Of a DNA stretch of 43,649 nucleotides, positions 33,518 through 41,462 are shown in pieces. The position numbers were made by a program, and so were the translations under genes. The stretch comes from JBPOHE01 sp052035915 (GTDB lineage: Bacteria > Pseudomonadota > Gammaproteobacteria > Chromatiales > Chromatiaceae). Within the stretch, counting starts at the first letter, position 1. Each line of letters begins with the position of its first letter. The DNA lies in contig JBPOHE010000123.1 of the NCBI GenBank assembly GCA_052035915.1, positions 1 through 43,649 of the forward strand, read 5' to 3'. A model generated the notes under the pieces. That model was not told the DNA's origin. It made no database searches and worked only from the letters and a program-made list of their open reading frames with translations.

Positions 33518-34726
33518 CTAGAACAAGATACCGAACAACTCTTTCAACAGTTGCTCCAGCGGCATCATGGTGAGCGCCAGCGGCACCATCGGGGCGAGCA
33601 CCGCCGCCGCGAGTTGGAGGATGATCTCTTTGCTGAAGGGCACGGCACGCATAGTCCGCACCACCTCATAACTGTTGCCCAGATCGGCAAGAGACTGAAT
33701 ATCGCCGCTCCCCACCAATGGTTCGTCGGCCGGCGCACCACCGCGCAGCCATTTGGTGTCGAATTCGCGTACATAACGCTGGGCCAGGATGCCATATTCG
33801 CGGTGGCCCGTGCGCCTCGCCTCGGCAAGTTGGGGCGAAAATACCAGCAGCGGGCCAAGGACCAGGCACAGTACCAAGACCACCGCGGAGCCGATCTCAA
33901 ATTTGAAATCGGGCAGCGTGGCCCCGAGGTAAAAAATGCGGTTGGCGAGATTCCCCGCCAGGATCGCGCCCAACGACAGCAGCAGCGGAACGAAGGCGTA
34001 GACCGTGCCGGAGAGAAATCCCAGCCCGCCCGTCCGGTCCGGATGGGTGGGAACCAGCCGCAATGGGATACGTGACACCTGCCAGAGAAAGCGCATCCAG
34101 ATAAACATGCGAAAAAACCAGCGTACCAGTAAGAACTGGTAGATGGGCAGACTCAGGAAGGCGTACCACAGCCCGGCGAGCGAAAACCGCGGACCTTCCA
34201 AGGAGGAGGTGGCAAACCAGGTAGCGGTATTCAGTGCCATGTAATGACGCCATATAAAGACACCGGCGCCATAAACGACGGCGATCAACAGCACCTCGGC
34301 GAACACCGAGTTGCGTAGCCGAAATGCCGACGCAATGGCGGCATCAAATCGCGTCATGGCGCTGTCGGGGATCAATTGACGATCGAGGAATTGCCTCACC
34401 ACTAAACGCATGCGCCGATGCACTACCAGCTCGGCGGCGATCATCAGGGGTATCGCTACCAGGAAGCGGACGTGAACTTCCACGTCCAACAAGAAGGGCA
34501 CCGCCACGCTTTCGCCCCACAGTTGTCCTTCCAGCGCCGAGAGCAACAGCAGCGGCAGCCAGGCGAACAGCGAGATGACGATGATGCGTTTGCGAGCCAG
34601 CTCCAGCGCATCGTCGGTCAGGCGCGCCCGACGCAGGAGCTGAAACAGTGGGCCGCCCAGGACAAGCGAAAAATCCGGCGGATCCCGGAGAACGCTGTCG
34701 CTGTATTGAGATGGGGTGGATTTCAT
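33518..34726 (-). CDS. Unassigned multi-pass membrane protein
   Basis: A 402-aa inner-membrane protein with about six to seven hydrophobic helices (for instance IIVISLFAWLPLLLLSALEG, VRFLVAIPLMIAAELVV, VFAEVLLIAVVYGAGVFIW and VVLVLCLVLGPLLVF), a charged loop (RLVPTHPDRTGGLGFL) and a final hydrophobic hairpin. I do not recognise a named family. AGGAGAG precedes the ATG. It is probably the first gene of a two-gene unit with the lipoprotein at 32286-33398, which suggests a shared envelope role. Nothing in the sequence indicates transport specificity. Confidence 0.75.
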   Translation of the reverse strand: MKSTPSQYSDSVLRDPPDFSLVLGGPLFQLLRRARLTDDALELARKRIIVISLFAWLPLLLLSALEGQLWGESVAVPFLLDVEVHVRFLVAIPLMIAAELVVHRRMRLVVRQFLDRQLIPDSAMTRFDAAIASAFRLRNSVFAEVLLIAVVYGAGVFIWRHYMALNTATWFATSSLEGPRFSLAGLWYAFLSLPIYQFLLVRWFFRMFIWMRFLWQVSRIPLRLVPTHPDRTGGLGFLSGTVYAFVPLLLSLGAILAGNLANRIFYLGATLPDFKFEIGSAVVLVLCLVLGPLLVFSPQLAEARRTGHREYGILAQRYVREFDTKWLRGGAPADEPLVGSGDIQSLADLGNSYEVVRTMRAVPFSKEIILQLAAAVLAPMVPLALTMMPLEQLLKELFGILF

Positions 34727-34762
34727 CCGGGGTCTCTCCTGTTATAGAGACATGGTGGGCTG

Positions 34763-34990
34763 TTACTGCAAGCGGTATTTCGGCCCGAGCTGGAGCACCA
34801 ACCGATGAGATTGACGCTGATAGGGTAGATAGTAAATCACCTTTTGCGAAGAGTCGTTGTAATACCCTTTCTGGATTGATTGTATGATCCAGACGCCACT
34901 GACCCTGTAGCCGCCGATGGCAGAAAAGCCAACAGGAAGTGATGTGAAAATGACTAGGACGTCGATGGGCCGATTCTGGGCTTGGCTGTT
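34763..34990 (-). pseudogene. C-terminal remnant of an unidentified protein, 5' end lost
   Basis: A minus-strand frame of 75 codons plus stop with no ATG. Its product has a protein-like, barrel-like end (GFSAIGGYRVSGVWIIQSIQ, then VIYYLPYQRQSHRLVLQLGP). It opens at a TAA at 34991-34993, exactly where MITE copy 4 begins. I infer a gene whose 5' part was removed or displaced by the element. The family is not recognised. Confidence 0.45.
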
Positions 34991-34999
34991 TTACCCTTT

Positions 35000-35100
35000 T
35001 ATCGTTCTCGAATAGAGAACTATTTCTTGTTAGGACCGGTTCTTGTTCTCAAAAAAAGAACGATAAGTGCCCATTTTCACTCGATGCCCGGAGCCACTGA
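35000..35100 (+). repeat. MITE-like palindromic repeat, copy 4 (left end diverged)
   Basis: It shows the shared boxes CGTTCTCGAATAGAGAAC, then TTGTTCTC-N6-AGAACG and the right end TCGATGCCCGGAGCCACTGA, which finishes CTGA at 35100 as copy 3 does. The left terminal repeat is not recognisable; the element may be truncated there or reach back to about 34965. Confidence 0.75.
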
Positions 35101-35211
35101 AGGCCAATGCCAATTACTGAGAGGATTTTCTTCTCATTAGCGGATTCAGAGACGGCGCCCGAGGCGGACCAGTCGGAAGCCAAAAATGTATTCAGAGAGG
35201 GTATAAGACCA

Positions 35212-36399
35212 GTGAAGCCAGCAATACCAAAGTGCGCGGTTGTCTTGTTGGTAGGCGTTTTTTCAGCCACCCTCGTGTCGGCGGCCCCAAATGAAGTCAA
35301 GAATGGGCCGTCCCAGTCTGCCCAAACCAGCGAGGTAGCATCCAAGTTCTTTTCTCCCGAGGACGGTTGGCTGGATATCAGCGGTTTTCTGGACCAAGCC
35401 TACGGCTTCGTGCCGCTGGCGGTTCCCATCACCGAGCCGGCCGTGGGCTATGGTGCCGCCGGCGCGCTGGTGTTCATCGACAAACCCAAGGGCGGGACAG
35501 CGGCGGGTCTTAGCCGACCCAACATCAGCGTATTGGGTGGACTGGGCACCGAAAACGGCACCAGGGGGGCCTTCGCGGGGGATCTGCGCCATTGGATGGG
35601 TGGACGATTGCAGACCTTGGTCGGTGCGATCCAGGCCTCGGTGAATCTGGATTTCTATGGCATAGGTGCGGACCGCAAGTTGAAGGACCATCCCCTGGGC
35701 TACAATCTCGAACCCAAGGGAGGTGTGGTGCAGGCGAGGTATCGTTTCGGCGATTCACCCGTATGGACCGGGCTGGGCTATGTCCTGGCCGTAACCAAGG
35801 TGGGGTTTGACCCAGCGCCCCAAACGTCATCTGTGCCGGATTCCGATTCGGAGTCCCGGGTGGGCGGCTTGCTGCCGTCGCTCACTTATGATTCCCGTGA
35901 CAACTTCTTTACCCCAACGCGGGGCACCTATCTCGATGCCTCGGCCGGGTTGTTCAGCCCGGCCTTTGGCGGGGACGATGACTTCCAGCGGTTGAATCTG
36001 ATCGGAATGCACTTCCTGCCGCTCGATCCGCAACTGACCCTTGGGGTACGGGCCAGCGCCACCTTCAGCTCCGGCGACGTACCCTTTTATCTGCGGCCCT
36101 TCATCGCTTTGCGCGGAGTACCGGCTATGCGCTATCAGGGTGAACATACTGCCCAGGTCGAGGCCGAATTGCGCTGGCAGTTCTGGCAACGCTTCAGCCT
36201 GGTGGGCTTCGCCGGGGCTGGGGCCGCCTGGAATGACTTCGATCGCCTTGACAATTTGCACCAGGTCCTGACCGGTGGCGGCGGATTCCGTTACGAACTG
36301 GCGCGCCGTTACGGGCTGCACATGGGCTTGGATGTAGCCTTCGGCCCCGACGACCCGGCCATTTACGTGCAGTTCGGCAGTGCCTGGATTCGACCCTGA
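35212..36399 (+). CDS. Omp85/BamA-TamA-type surface-antigen barrel without POTRA repeats
   Basis: A 395-aa outer-membrane protein. From the GTG at 35212 the signal peptide is MKPAIPKCAVVLLVGVFSAT with a cleavage near VSA. The rest is a 16-strand-type barrel: SLTYDSRDNFFTPTRGTYLD is the typical bacterial surface-antigen (D15) motif, followed by LRGVPAMRYQGEHTAQVEAE, which contains the RG-type lid-loop sequence. The region between signal and barrel (about 30-60) is too short for POTRA domains. An ATG at 35107 in the same frame gives 35 extra polar residues and has no ribosome site. It stands alone. Short Omp85 relatives of this kind are usually of unknown function, perhaps small-molecule or lipid conduits. 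Confidence 0.78.
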   Translation: MKPAIPKCAVVLLVGVFSATLVSAAPNEVKNGPSQSAQTSEVASKFFSPEDGWLDISGFLDQAYGFVPLAVPITEPAVGYGAAGALVFIDKPKGGTAAGLSRPNISVLGGLGTENGTRGAFAGDLRHWMGGRLQTLVGAIQASVNLDFYGIGADRKLKDHPLGYNLEPKGGVVQARYRFGDSPVWTGLGYVLAVTKVGFDPAPQTSSVPDSDSESRVGGLLPSLTYDSRDNFFTPTRGTYLDASAGLFSPAFGGDDDFQRLNLIGMHFLPLDPQLTLGVRASATFSSGDVPFYLRPFIALRGVPAMRYQGEHTAQVEAELRWQFWQRFSLVGFAGAGAAWNDFDRLDNLHQVLTGGGGFRYELARRYGLHMGLDVAFGPDDPAIYVQFGSAWIRP

Positions 36400-36530
36400 A
36401 ACCCTGATCTCCTCCTGGAGAGGGTCAAGGGACCAACCAGGGTACGGGGTAACGCCAAGGCTACCAGTGTACAAAGCGAGCTTGGACCCGGTTACCCGCC
36501 TTCCACCCAGCAGCGACGTCTAGCCGGGCT

Positions 36531-37313
36531 TTACTCCATGAACCAGCCGTGACTCACCACCAGTGACTGCCCGGTCAGCGCGTTGGTTGAGAAGGCCGCA
36601 AAGAACAAGGTGGCCTCGGCAACGTCTTCGACCGTCGTGAATTCACCGTCCACAGTCTCCTTCAGCATGACATTTTTGATTACCTCGGCCTCAGTGATCC
36701 CAAGTGCCTTGGCCTGTTCGGGAATCTGCTTGTCCACCAGCGGTGTACGCACGAATCCGGGGCAGATGACATTGGCATGGACGCCGTAGGGGGCGCCCTC
36801 TTTTGCGACCACCTTCGCGAGACCGAGCAGGCCGTGTTTGGCCGTCACGTAAGGGGCCTTGAGCTTCGAGGCTTCCTTCGAGTGCACCGAGCCCATATAG
36901 ATGATGCTGCCCCCGCGGCCGGATTTGTACATGTGCGGCAGGCAGGCGCGGGTGGTGAGGAAGGCGCCGTCGAGATGAATCGCCAACATCTTCTTCCAAT
37001 CGGCGTAACTGAAGTCTTCCAATGGATGCACGATCTGGATCCCGGCATTACTGACGAGAATGTCCACGCCGCCGAACGCGGCCACCGTTGCGGCTACGCC
37101 AGCATTGACCGCTTGTTCGTTGCATACATCCATTGCAACACCAATGGCCTCGCCGCACTGTCCGCGAATCTCGGCGGCCACGGCGTCGGCCGAGGTCTGG
37201 TTCAGGTCGGCGATGGCGACCTTGGCGCCTTCGCGTGCGAAGGTGAACGCGATCCCCTTGCCGATGCCGCTGGCGGCACCGGTCACGATAGCGGATTTGT
37301 TCTTGAGCTTCAT
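36531..37313 (-). CDS. bdhA: D-3-hydroxybutyrate dehydrogenase
   Basis: A 260-aa short-chain dehydrogenase that interconverts 3-hydroxybutyrate and acetoacetate with NAD. It has the nucleotide motif TGAASGIG, NAG (89-91), and the catalytic Ser142-Tyr155-Lys159. Substrate-binding residues known from Pseudomonas 3-hydroxybutyrate dehydrogenases (Gln in GIQ, His in SVHS, Lys in KLKAPY) are present. The C-terminal block LVDKQIPEQAKALGITEAEV is characteristic. It lies downstream of atoD-atoA on the same strand (226-nt gap), so acetoacetate formed here can be activated to acetoacetyl-CoA. PHB breakdown is a likely source of the substrate. Confidence 0.9.
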   Translation of the reverse strand: MKLKNKSAIVTGAASGIGKGIAFTFAREGAKVAIADLNQTSADAVAAEIRGQCGEAIGVAMDVCNEQAVNAGVAATVAAFGGVDILVSNAGIQIVHPLEDFSYADWKKMLAIHLDGAFLTTRACLPHMYKSGRGGSIIYMGSVHSKEASKLKAPYVTAKHGLLGLAKVVAKEGAPYGVHANVICPGFVRTPLVDKQIPEQAKALGITEAEVIKNVMLKETVDGEFTTVEDVAEATLFFAAFSTNALTGQSLVVSHGWFME

Positions 37314-37486
37314 ATCGAGTCCTTCACTCAGTTGGTGAGATAGTCGTTGATAACAGAGCCTAACCAGAGGGATAGGTAGAACATCGTAGGCACGCCTCGG
37401 TTGGCCTCATGCAGCGGTGCCTTCCGCCGCGCCGGCGGGAATGGATAACGGAAGTTGGCCCGTACTGTCGGTTCATCGTCGGCACT

Positions 37487-37515
37487 ATTCACCCTGATGT
37501 TTCACAGGTGTGAAT
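37487..37515. promoter_or_regulatory. Inverted repeat between atoA and bdhA
   Basis: ATTCAC-CCTG and CAGG-TGTGAAT face each other around an 8-nt loop, 25 nt beyond the atoA stop. It has no T-tract in either direction. It could be a weak terminator of atoDA or an operator for bdhA. A second weak GC hairpin is at 37422-37441. Confidence 0.3.
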
Positions 37516-37539
37516 TCGCGGATGCGCTGGCGGCTGTCC

Positions 37540-38199
37540 TTATTCGATCTGCATGGTGGAGATCATGTCAGGCACATCGATCTCCGCCTCGGTAGCCGTC
37601 AGCACCTGGGCCACCGTGACGCCTGGGGCCGTCTCTAGCAGCCTGAGGCGCCCGTCTGACTGGGCGATCACCGCGAGTTCGGTGACTACAAGATCGACCG
37701 GACGCAATGATGTCAGCGGCAGCGAGCATCGCTTGACGAGCTTCGCCTTGCCCTTGGCAGTGTGCTGCATTGCGATGACGACACGCTTGGCACCGCAGAC
37801 GAGGTCCATCGCCCCGCCCATACCTGGGACCATCTTGCCGGGGATCATCCAATTCGCCAGCCGGCCCTGCTCGTCGACCTGCAAGGCGCCGAGCACCGTC
37901 ATATCGACATGCCCGCCACGGATCAGGCCGAAGGAGACTGCGCTATCGAAGGTGCAGGCTCCTGGGATCGCGGTGACGGGCCGACCGCCGGCGTCGGTGA
38001 GTCTCGTCTGCACCATACCCTCCTCGGGAATTGGGCCGGTGCCGATGAGTCCGTTCTCCGATTGGAAAAAGACGTGTATGCCTGAGGGTACGAAGTTCGC
38101 CACCAGAGTCGGAATCCCGATGCCGAGGTTCACCAGCATGCCATCACGGAGTTCACGGGCGATGCGTTTGGCAATGATTGTCTGGGCGTCCATGGTCAT
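37540..38199 (-). CDS. atoA: Acetate CoA/acetoacetate CoA-transferase beta subunit
   Basis: A 219-aa class I CoA-transferase beta subunit. It carries the catalytic glutamate in SENGLIGTGP and the phrases VNLGIGIPTLVANF and NWMIPGKMVPGMGGAMDLV, which are shared with E. coli AtoA. With the alpha subunit it moves CoA from acetyl-CoA (or another acyl-CoA) to acetoacetate. Its ATG overlaps the atoD stop as ATGA, so the two subunits are translationally coupled, as expected for a heteromer. The length is normal. Confidence 0.92.
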   Translation of the reverse strand: MTMDAQTIIAKRIARELRDGMLVNLGIGIPTLVANFVPSGIHVFFQSENGLIGTGPIPEEGMVQTRLTDAGGRPVTAIPGACTFDSAVSFGLIRGGHVDMTVLGALQVDEQGRLANWMIPGKMVPGMGGAMDLVCGAKRVVIAMQHTAKGKAKLVKRCSLPLTSLRPVDLVVTELAVIAQSDGRLRLLETAPGVTVAQVLTATEAEIDVPDMISTMQIE

Positions 38200-38843
38200 G
38201 TCCTTGCGACGAGGTAGTCGACGATCGGCGCCGGCGTCATCACATGGTCCGGCGAGATCATCCCCACTGGTACGACGTGCTCCGCTTCGACGATGACGGT
38301 CGTCGCGGCCATCGCGATCACCGGGTTGAAGTTTCTGGCGGTGAGCGCGTAAGTGAGATTGCCAAAATAATCGGCTAGAAACGCCTGCACCAATGCGAAA
38401 TCGGCACCAAGCGCCGTCTCCAGCAGATATTCGCGGCCATCCACCTCGAGTTTTCGCTTGCCTTCCTCGACAAGGGTGCCCACCCCGGTCGGGGTCAGCA
38501 CACCGCCCAAGCCATATCCCGCCGCGCGAATGCGCTCGATCAGGGTTCCCTGCGGTACCAACTCGACCTCAATCTCGCCGGCGATCATCTTCTGCTGGGT
38601 CTCCGGGTTGAGTCCAATGTGGCTGGCGATCACCTTGCGCAGGTGTCCGCCACTGACCAGTTTGCCGATCCCCACGCCAGGCATGGCTGTATCGTTAGCG
38701 ATCACTGTCAGGTTTCGCCTGCCCTGCCTCACCAACTCGTCAATCAACCGCTCGGGTGTACCAACGCCCATAAACCCGCCGACCATCAGGCTCGCGCCAT
38801 CTGGTATCTGGGAGATAGCCTCCTCGATCGTCGTTGTTCGCAT
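38196..38843 (-). CDS. atoD: Acetate CoA/acetoacetate CoA-transferase alpha subunit
   Basis: A 215-aa alpha subunit. MVGGFMGVGTPERLIDEL is the CoA-transferase alpha motif, followed by LTVIANDTAMPGVGIGKLV, VIASHIGLNPETQ and LTPTGVGTLVEEGK, all very close to E. coli AtoD. GGAGACAAGG precedes the ATG. It heads the atoDA(-bdhA) unit for 3-hydroxybutyrate or acetoacetate use. A palindrome overlapping a candidate -10 box lies 27 nt upstream. Confidence 0.92.
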   Translation of the reverse strand: MRTTTIEEAISQIPDGASLMVGGFMGVGTPERLIDELVRQGRRNLTVIANDTAMPGVGIGKLVSGGHLRKVIASHIGLNPETQQKMIAGEIEVELVPQGTLIERIRAAGYGLGGVLTPTGVGTLVEEGKRKLEVDGREYLLETALGADFALVQAFLADYFGNLTYALTARNFNPVIAMAATTVIVEAEHVVPVGMISPDHVMTPAPIVDYLVART

Positions 38844-38869
38844 GCCTTGTCTCCATTACCTCATTACAT

Positions 38870-38884
38870 TGTACCGCTCGTACA
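38870..38884. promoter_or_regulatory. Palindrome over the candidate atoDA promoter
   Basis: TGTAC-N5-GTACA is a perfect inverted repeat. On the minus strand it overlaps a TACAAT -10-like box (38873-38868) upstream of atoD. No good -35 box is seen. TTGTAC-type half-sites occur in GntR-family operators, so a GntR-type repressor is one possibility. The rest of the gap up to 39122 holds no supported gene. Confidence 0.4.
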
Positions 38885-39122
38885 GGTCGCCGTGTCTTTG
38901 AACCTGTTCATCGCCATTCCCTCGCCCTGGGAAATTTTCAGCCGTGGCGCGCCTAAGCAAGGTTGAAAGGGCTTGAGTTGGTTTGAAGTTGTTGACGGTG
39001 TTAGCCTCCTCAATGCCTCTGGATAGCGTCGACTGTGGTTGGTAGACGAAGACATTGATCGTTGCAATGGAAGAACTCGGCCCCGATCGGTAATCGGCGA
39101 AGTATGAATGGATGCTCTCGTA

Positions 39123-39160
39123 CACTAAAAAATAACGGAACCGCCTTGGCGGTCCCGTTA
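39123..39160 (-). terminator. Rho-independent terminator of the small secreted-protein gene
   Basis: On the minus strand TAACGGGACCGCC-AA-GGCGGTTCCGTTA forms a 13-bp stem with one mismatch and a tight loop, followed by TTTTTTAG. Hairpin plus T-run is a classic intrinsic terminator, 61 nt past the stop at 39221. Confidence 0.88.
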
Positions 39161-39220
39161 GGCCACACTGAGAAGCCTGAGTATCAAAGTTAAAACTCTT
39201 GTGAGGCGTAGTCGTAGCTA

Positions 39221-39682
39221 CTATTTCTTCAAGTCGATCTGCATACCATTGAGATCCAAAGACAATTCGAGTCCGATCTGCTTGCCTTTCACCTTGAGAA
39301 CGACCCCCTTGCCATTCTTTAGCTCGAATACCTTAGCTCCGCCAGCAAGGGCTACCCCAGCCTGACCTGCGGAATAGACGCCTTCGAAATCGGACAATTC
39401 ATTAAGATTGTAAACCTCTCCGATTAGTTCGGCCTTGGAAATACCTACTGTGGCTCCAAGACTAACACCCCCGATCGAGAAAGCGTGACTGGCTCCTTTG
39501 AATTGGAGGGTACCAGCGCCACCACTACCCCCTATGATGAATCCGGCTTTATAGATATCGAATTCTACCGTACCAGCCGGCTTTGCCTCTTCCGCCACGA
39601 CAGGTTTCAGTATTCCGGCAAAGCTAATTGCTAGCGCGATCGGCAAAACAAAAAGGATTTTCAAAACATCCACACGTTTCAT
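39221..39682 (-). CDS. Small secreted protein, DUF1134-like Gly-rich beta protein
   Basis: A 153-aa protein with a signal peptide (ILFVLPIALAISFAGILKPV, cleavage near VVA/EEA). The mature part is beta-rich and glycine-rich: GFIIGGSGGAGTLQFKG, FSIGGVSLGATVGISKAEL and YNLNELSDFEGVYSAG. I recall similar Gly-rich exported proteins of unknown function; resemblance to DUF1134 is weak and uncertain. It is monocistronic with a strong terminator. It is AT-richer than its surroundings in the 5' flank (39780-39870), which hints at different ancestry. GGAGCAGCAAATG gives the start a fair ribosome site. Confidence 0.7.
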   Translation of the reverse strand: MKRVDVLKILFVLPIALAISFAGILKPVVAEEAKPAGTVEFDIYKAGFIIGGSGGAGTLQFKGASHAFSIGGVSLGATVGISKAELIGEVYNLNELSDFEGVYSAGQAGVALAGGAKVFELKNGKGVVLKVKGKQIGLELSLDLNGMQIDLKK

Positions 39683-39927
39683 TTGCTGCTCCTATTAGAA
39701 GCTTGCCAACGATCGAAACAATCCAGAAGCAGGTTCTGGACACCATTCGCCGGAAAGGTATTCCCCGCCGGCAGAAGCCATTTTTCGGAAACACCCTTGA
39801 ATAAAGTTTATGATAAAACCGAAAACAAGACAAAAAATGATTATATTCAAGAGATGTTGATTGAAGTGTTGGGCAATGATCAAGATCATGGCCAACCGAT
39901 TGGCTTGAGCCGAGGGTTTGCAAACAG

Positions 39928-40100
39928 CTGCTAAGCGCTGCTCTGGGAGGTCTGGATGCTATCGTCTTTAGCGCCGGGGTCGGCGAACAGGCCACCGTAT
40001 CAGTGCCGACGGTAGCCGGGTGACGGCCTGGGTGATTCCCACCAACGAGGAGTTGATGATCGCCCGCCACACTCAGCGGCTGGTCGCTCAGAGTGGATAG
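39928..40100 (+). pseudogene. Decayed 3' fragment of a second ackA
   Basis: The segment translates, in two frames, as AALGGLDAIVFSAGVGEQAT then RISADGSRVTAWVIPTNEEL, continuing MIARHTQRLVAQSG and a stop at 40098-40100. It matches ackA codons near 31200-31440 closely, but about 82 nt between GEHAT and RIST are deleted, shifting the frame. Even the following CGGAGAAGACCTCCATG resembles the ackA-fabI junction (CGGAGAAACCATCCATG). It is the scar of a duplicated or displaced ackA-fabI locus. The flank 39683-39927 contains no other gene I can support. Confidence 0.85.
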
Positions 40101-40132
40101 GGCGGAGAAGACCTCCATGGCCTTTTTGCCTG

Positions 40133-40270
40133 TTGGGGCGCTCCCGGGCACGGACCTTGTAGTCCGGTTTTTCGTTCTTATCTGGAGAACACATCCCGTT
40201 TAATATGTCGGATTGTTCTCGAAAAAAGAACGATAAGCGGCCATTTTCAGTCCAGGCCCGGAGCCGCTAT
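40133..40270 (+). repeat. MITE-like palindromic repeat, copy 5
   Basis: It has the left end CTCCCGGGCACGGAC and right end GTCCAGGCCCGGAGCCGC as terminal inverted repeats. Inside are GTTCTTATCTGGAGAAC and GATTGTTCTC-N6-AGAACG. It lies directly between the ackA relic and the apeQ stop (30 nt away), so it may have taken part in the deletion that left the relic. Confidence 0.8.
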
Positions 40271-40299
40271 CCCTCGGTCATGCTGACTGCGGGAAGGTT

Positions 40300-41019
40300 T
40301 CACAGCATCGCGCCATTGATCGAAATGACCTGCCCGGAGATATAGGCCGCCTGATCCGAGGCCAGAAAGGCGACCAGAGCGGCGACCTCCTCGGGTTGGC
40401 CGGCCCGTTGCATCGGCACCAGTCGCTTGATCGCCTCGGCGTCGAAGGCGCCCTCGATCATCGCGGTGGCGATGATCCCCGGCGCCACGGCGTTGACCGT
40501 GATGCCGCGGCTCGCCAGCTCCAGCGCCAGCGACTTGCCCGCGGCGTGCAGCGCGCCCTTGGCGGCGGAGTAATTGACCTGCCCCCGATTACCGATCAGA
40601 CCCGCGACCGAGGTGATATTGATGATGCGCCCCCAGCGGGTACGGATCATGGGCAGGATGAGTGGCCGGGTGACGTTGAAGAAGCCGTTCAGGGAGACGT
40701 CGATCACGCTGTCCCACTGGCTGTCCGTCATGCCGGGAAAGACGGCGTCGGCGTGGAGGCCGGCATTGTTGACCAGGATCTGGATGGGGCCGCTGGCGAG
40801 GAGGCCATCCAGGGCGGCGGCGGTGGTGGCGCGGTCGCTGACGTCGAAGCTTACCGCCTCGGCGCGGCCGCCCTGGGCGAGGATGTCGGCGACCACGGCG
40901 GCGGCCTTGGCCTGGTTGCGATTGGCGTGGACGATGACCTCATGGGCCTCGGCGGCGAGGCGGCGGCAGATCGCCGCACCGATGCCACCACTGCCGCCGG
41001 TGACCAAGGCGCGTTTCAT
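40300..41019 (-). CDS. apeQ: Aryl-polyene 3-oxoacyl-ACP reductase (FabG-like)
   Basis: A 239-aa short-chain dehydrogenase that reduces 3-oxoacyl-ACP during polyene chain growth. TGGSGGIG is the NADPH motif, NNAG (84-87) and the catalytic Ser137-Tyr150-Lys154 are present, and the C-terminus ends GQVISINGAML. It starts at ATG 41019, overlapping the dehydratase stop as ATGA. The frame is open far upstream but that part lies in the dehydratase gene. Order and overlap with ketosynthase, chain-length factor and dehydratase genes make aryl-polyene synthesis the best reading. It is the last gene of the cluster here; no second ketosynthase (ApeR) follows. Confidence 0.87.
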   Translation of the reverse strand: MKRALVTGGSGGIGAAICRRLAAEAHEVIVHANRNQAKAAAVVADILAQGGRAEAVSFDVSDRATTAAALDGLLASGPIQILVNNAGLHADAVFPGMTDSQWDSVIDVSLNGFFNVTRPLILPMIRTRWGRIINITSVAGLIGNRGQVNYSAAKGALHAAGKSLALELASRGITVNAVAPGIIATAMIEGAFDAEAIKRLVPMQRAGQPEEVAALVAFLASDQAAYISGQVISINGAML

Positions 41020-41462
41020 GCTCGATCTCTCATGGCTGAAGCATCCAACACCACGGCGGCGCGCCCTTCGATCAGACAACGGCCGGCGTGACTGAGGGAG
41101 AAGTGGTAGAGGATGTGATTCTGATCGCCGGAGAGACGCTCGGCCCGGATCTCGAGGGCGCCGGGTCGATCGTCGAGGCGGGCGACATGCAGGCTGACCC
41201 CGCGCAGGCTGGTGAGATACCCCTGGCGCGGGCTGTCTGTGGCTCCGGCGAGCAGGGCGCCATGCACCGCCATCGCCTGGGCGGCGTACTCGATGCCGCT
41301 GGCGGCACCCAGCCGGGCTTCCGCCCGCAAAGGATTGGCCGGGTCCAGATGACTGACGGCCAGACAATGGATTGCGTGCGCCGACCAGTCGACGACCCGG
41401 TCGAGCAGGCACATCGCCCCCTGATGTGGGATGTGGGCAGCGATCCAGTCGCGGTCTAACAC
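41016..41462 (-). CDS. apeP: Aryl-polyene 3-hydroxyacyl-ACP dehydratase (hotdog fold)
   Basis: A 148-aa FabZ/FabA-related hotdog protein. HIPHQGAMCLLDRVVDW near the N-terminus is the family signature of the ApeP-type dehydratases, with a likely catalytic His in PHQG. It would dehydrate the 3-hydroxyacyl-ACP made by the ketoreductase, giving the conjugated double bonds. The GTG start at 41462 lies inside the end of the chain-length-factor gene (7-nt overlap) and its stop overlaps the next ATG, so translation is coupled. The length is normal. Confidence 0.85.
   Translation of the reverse strand: MLDRDWIAAHIPHQGAMCLLDRVVDWSAHAIHCLAVSHLDPANPLRAEARLGAASGIEYAAQAMAVHGALLAGATDSPRQGYLTSLRGVSLHVARLDDRPGALEIRAERLSGDQNHILYHFSLSHAGRCLIEGRAAVVLDASAMRDRA

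Noticed and set aside
39683..39934. Plus-strand frame of 83 codons upstream of the ackA relic
   Set aside because: Low-complexity product in the AT-rich promoter region of the divergent secreted-protein gene, no ribosome site and no family resemblance.
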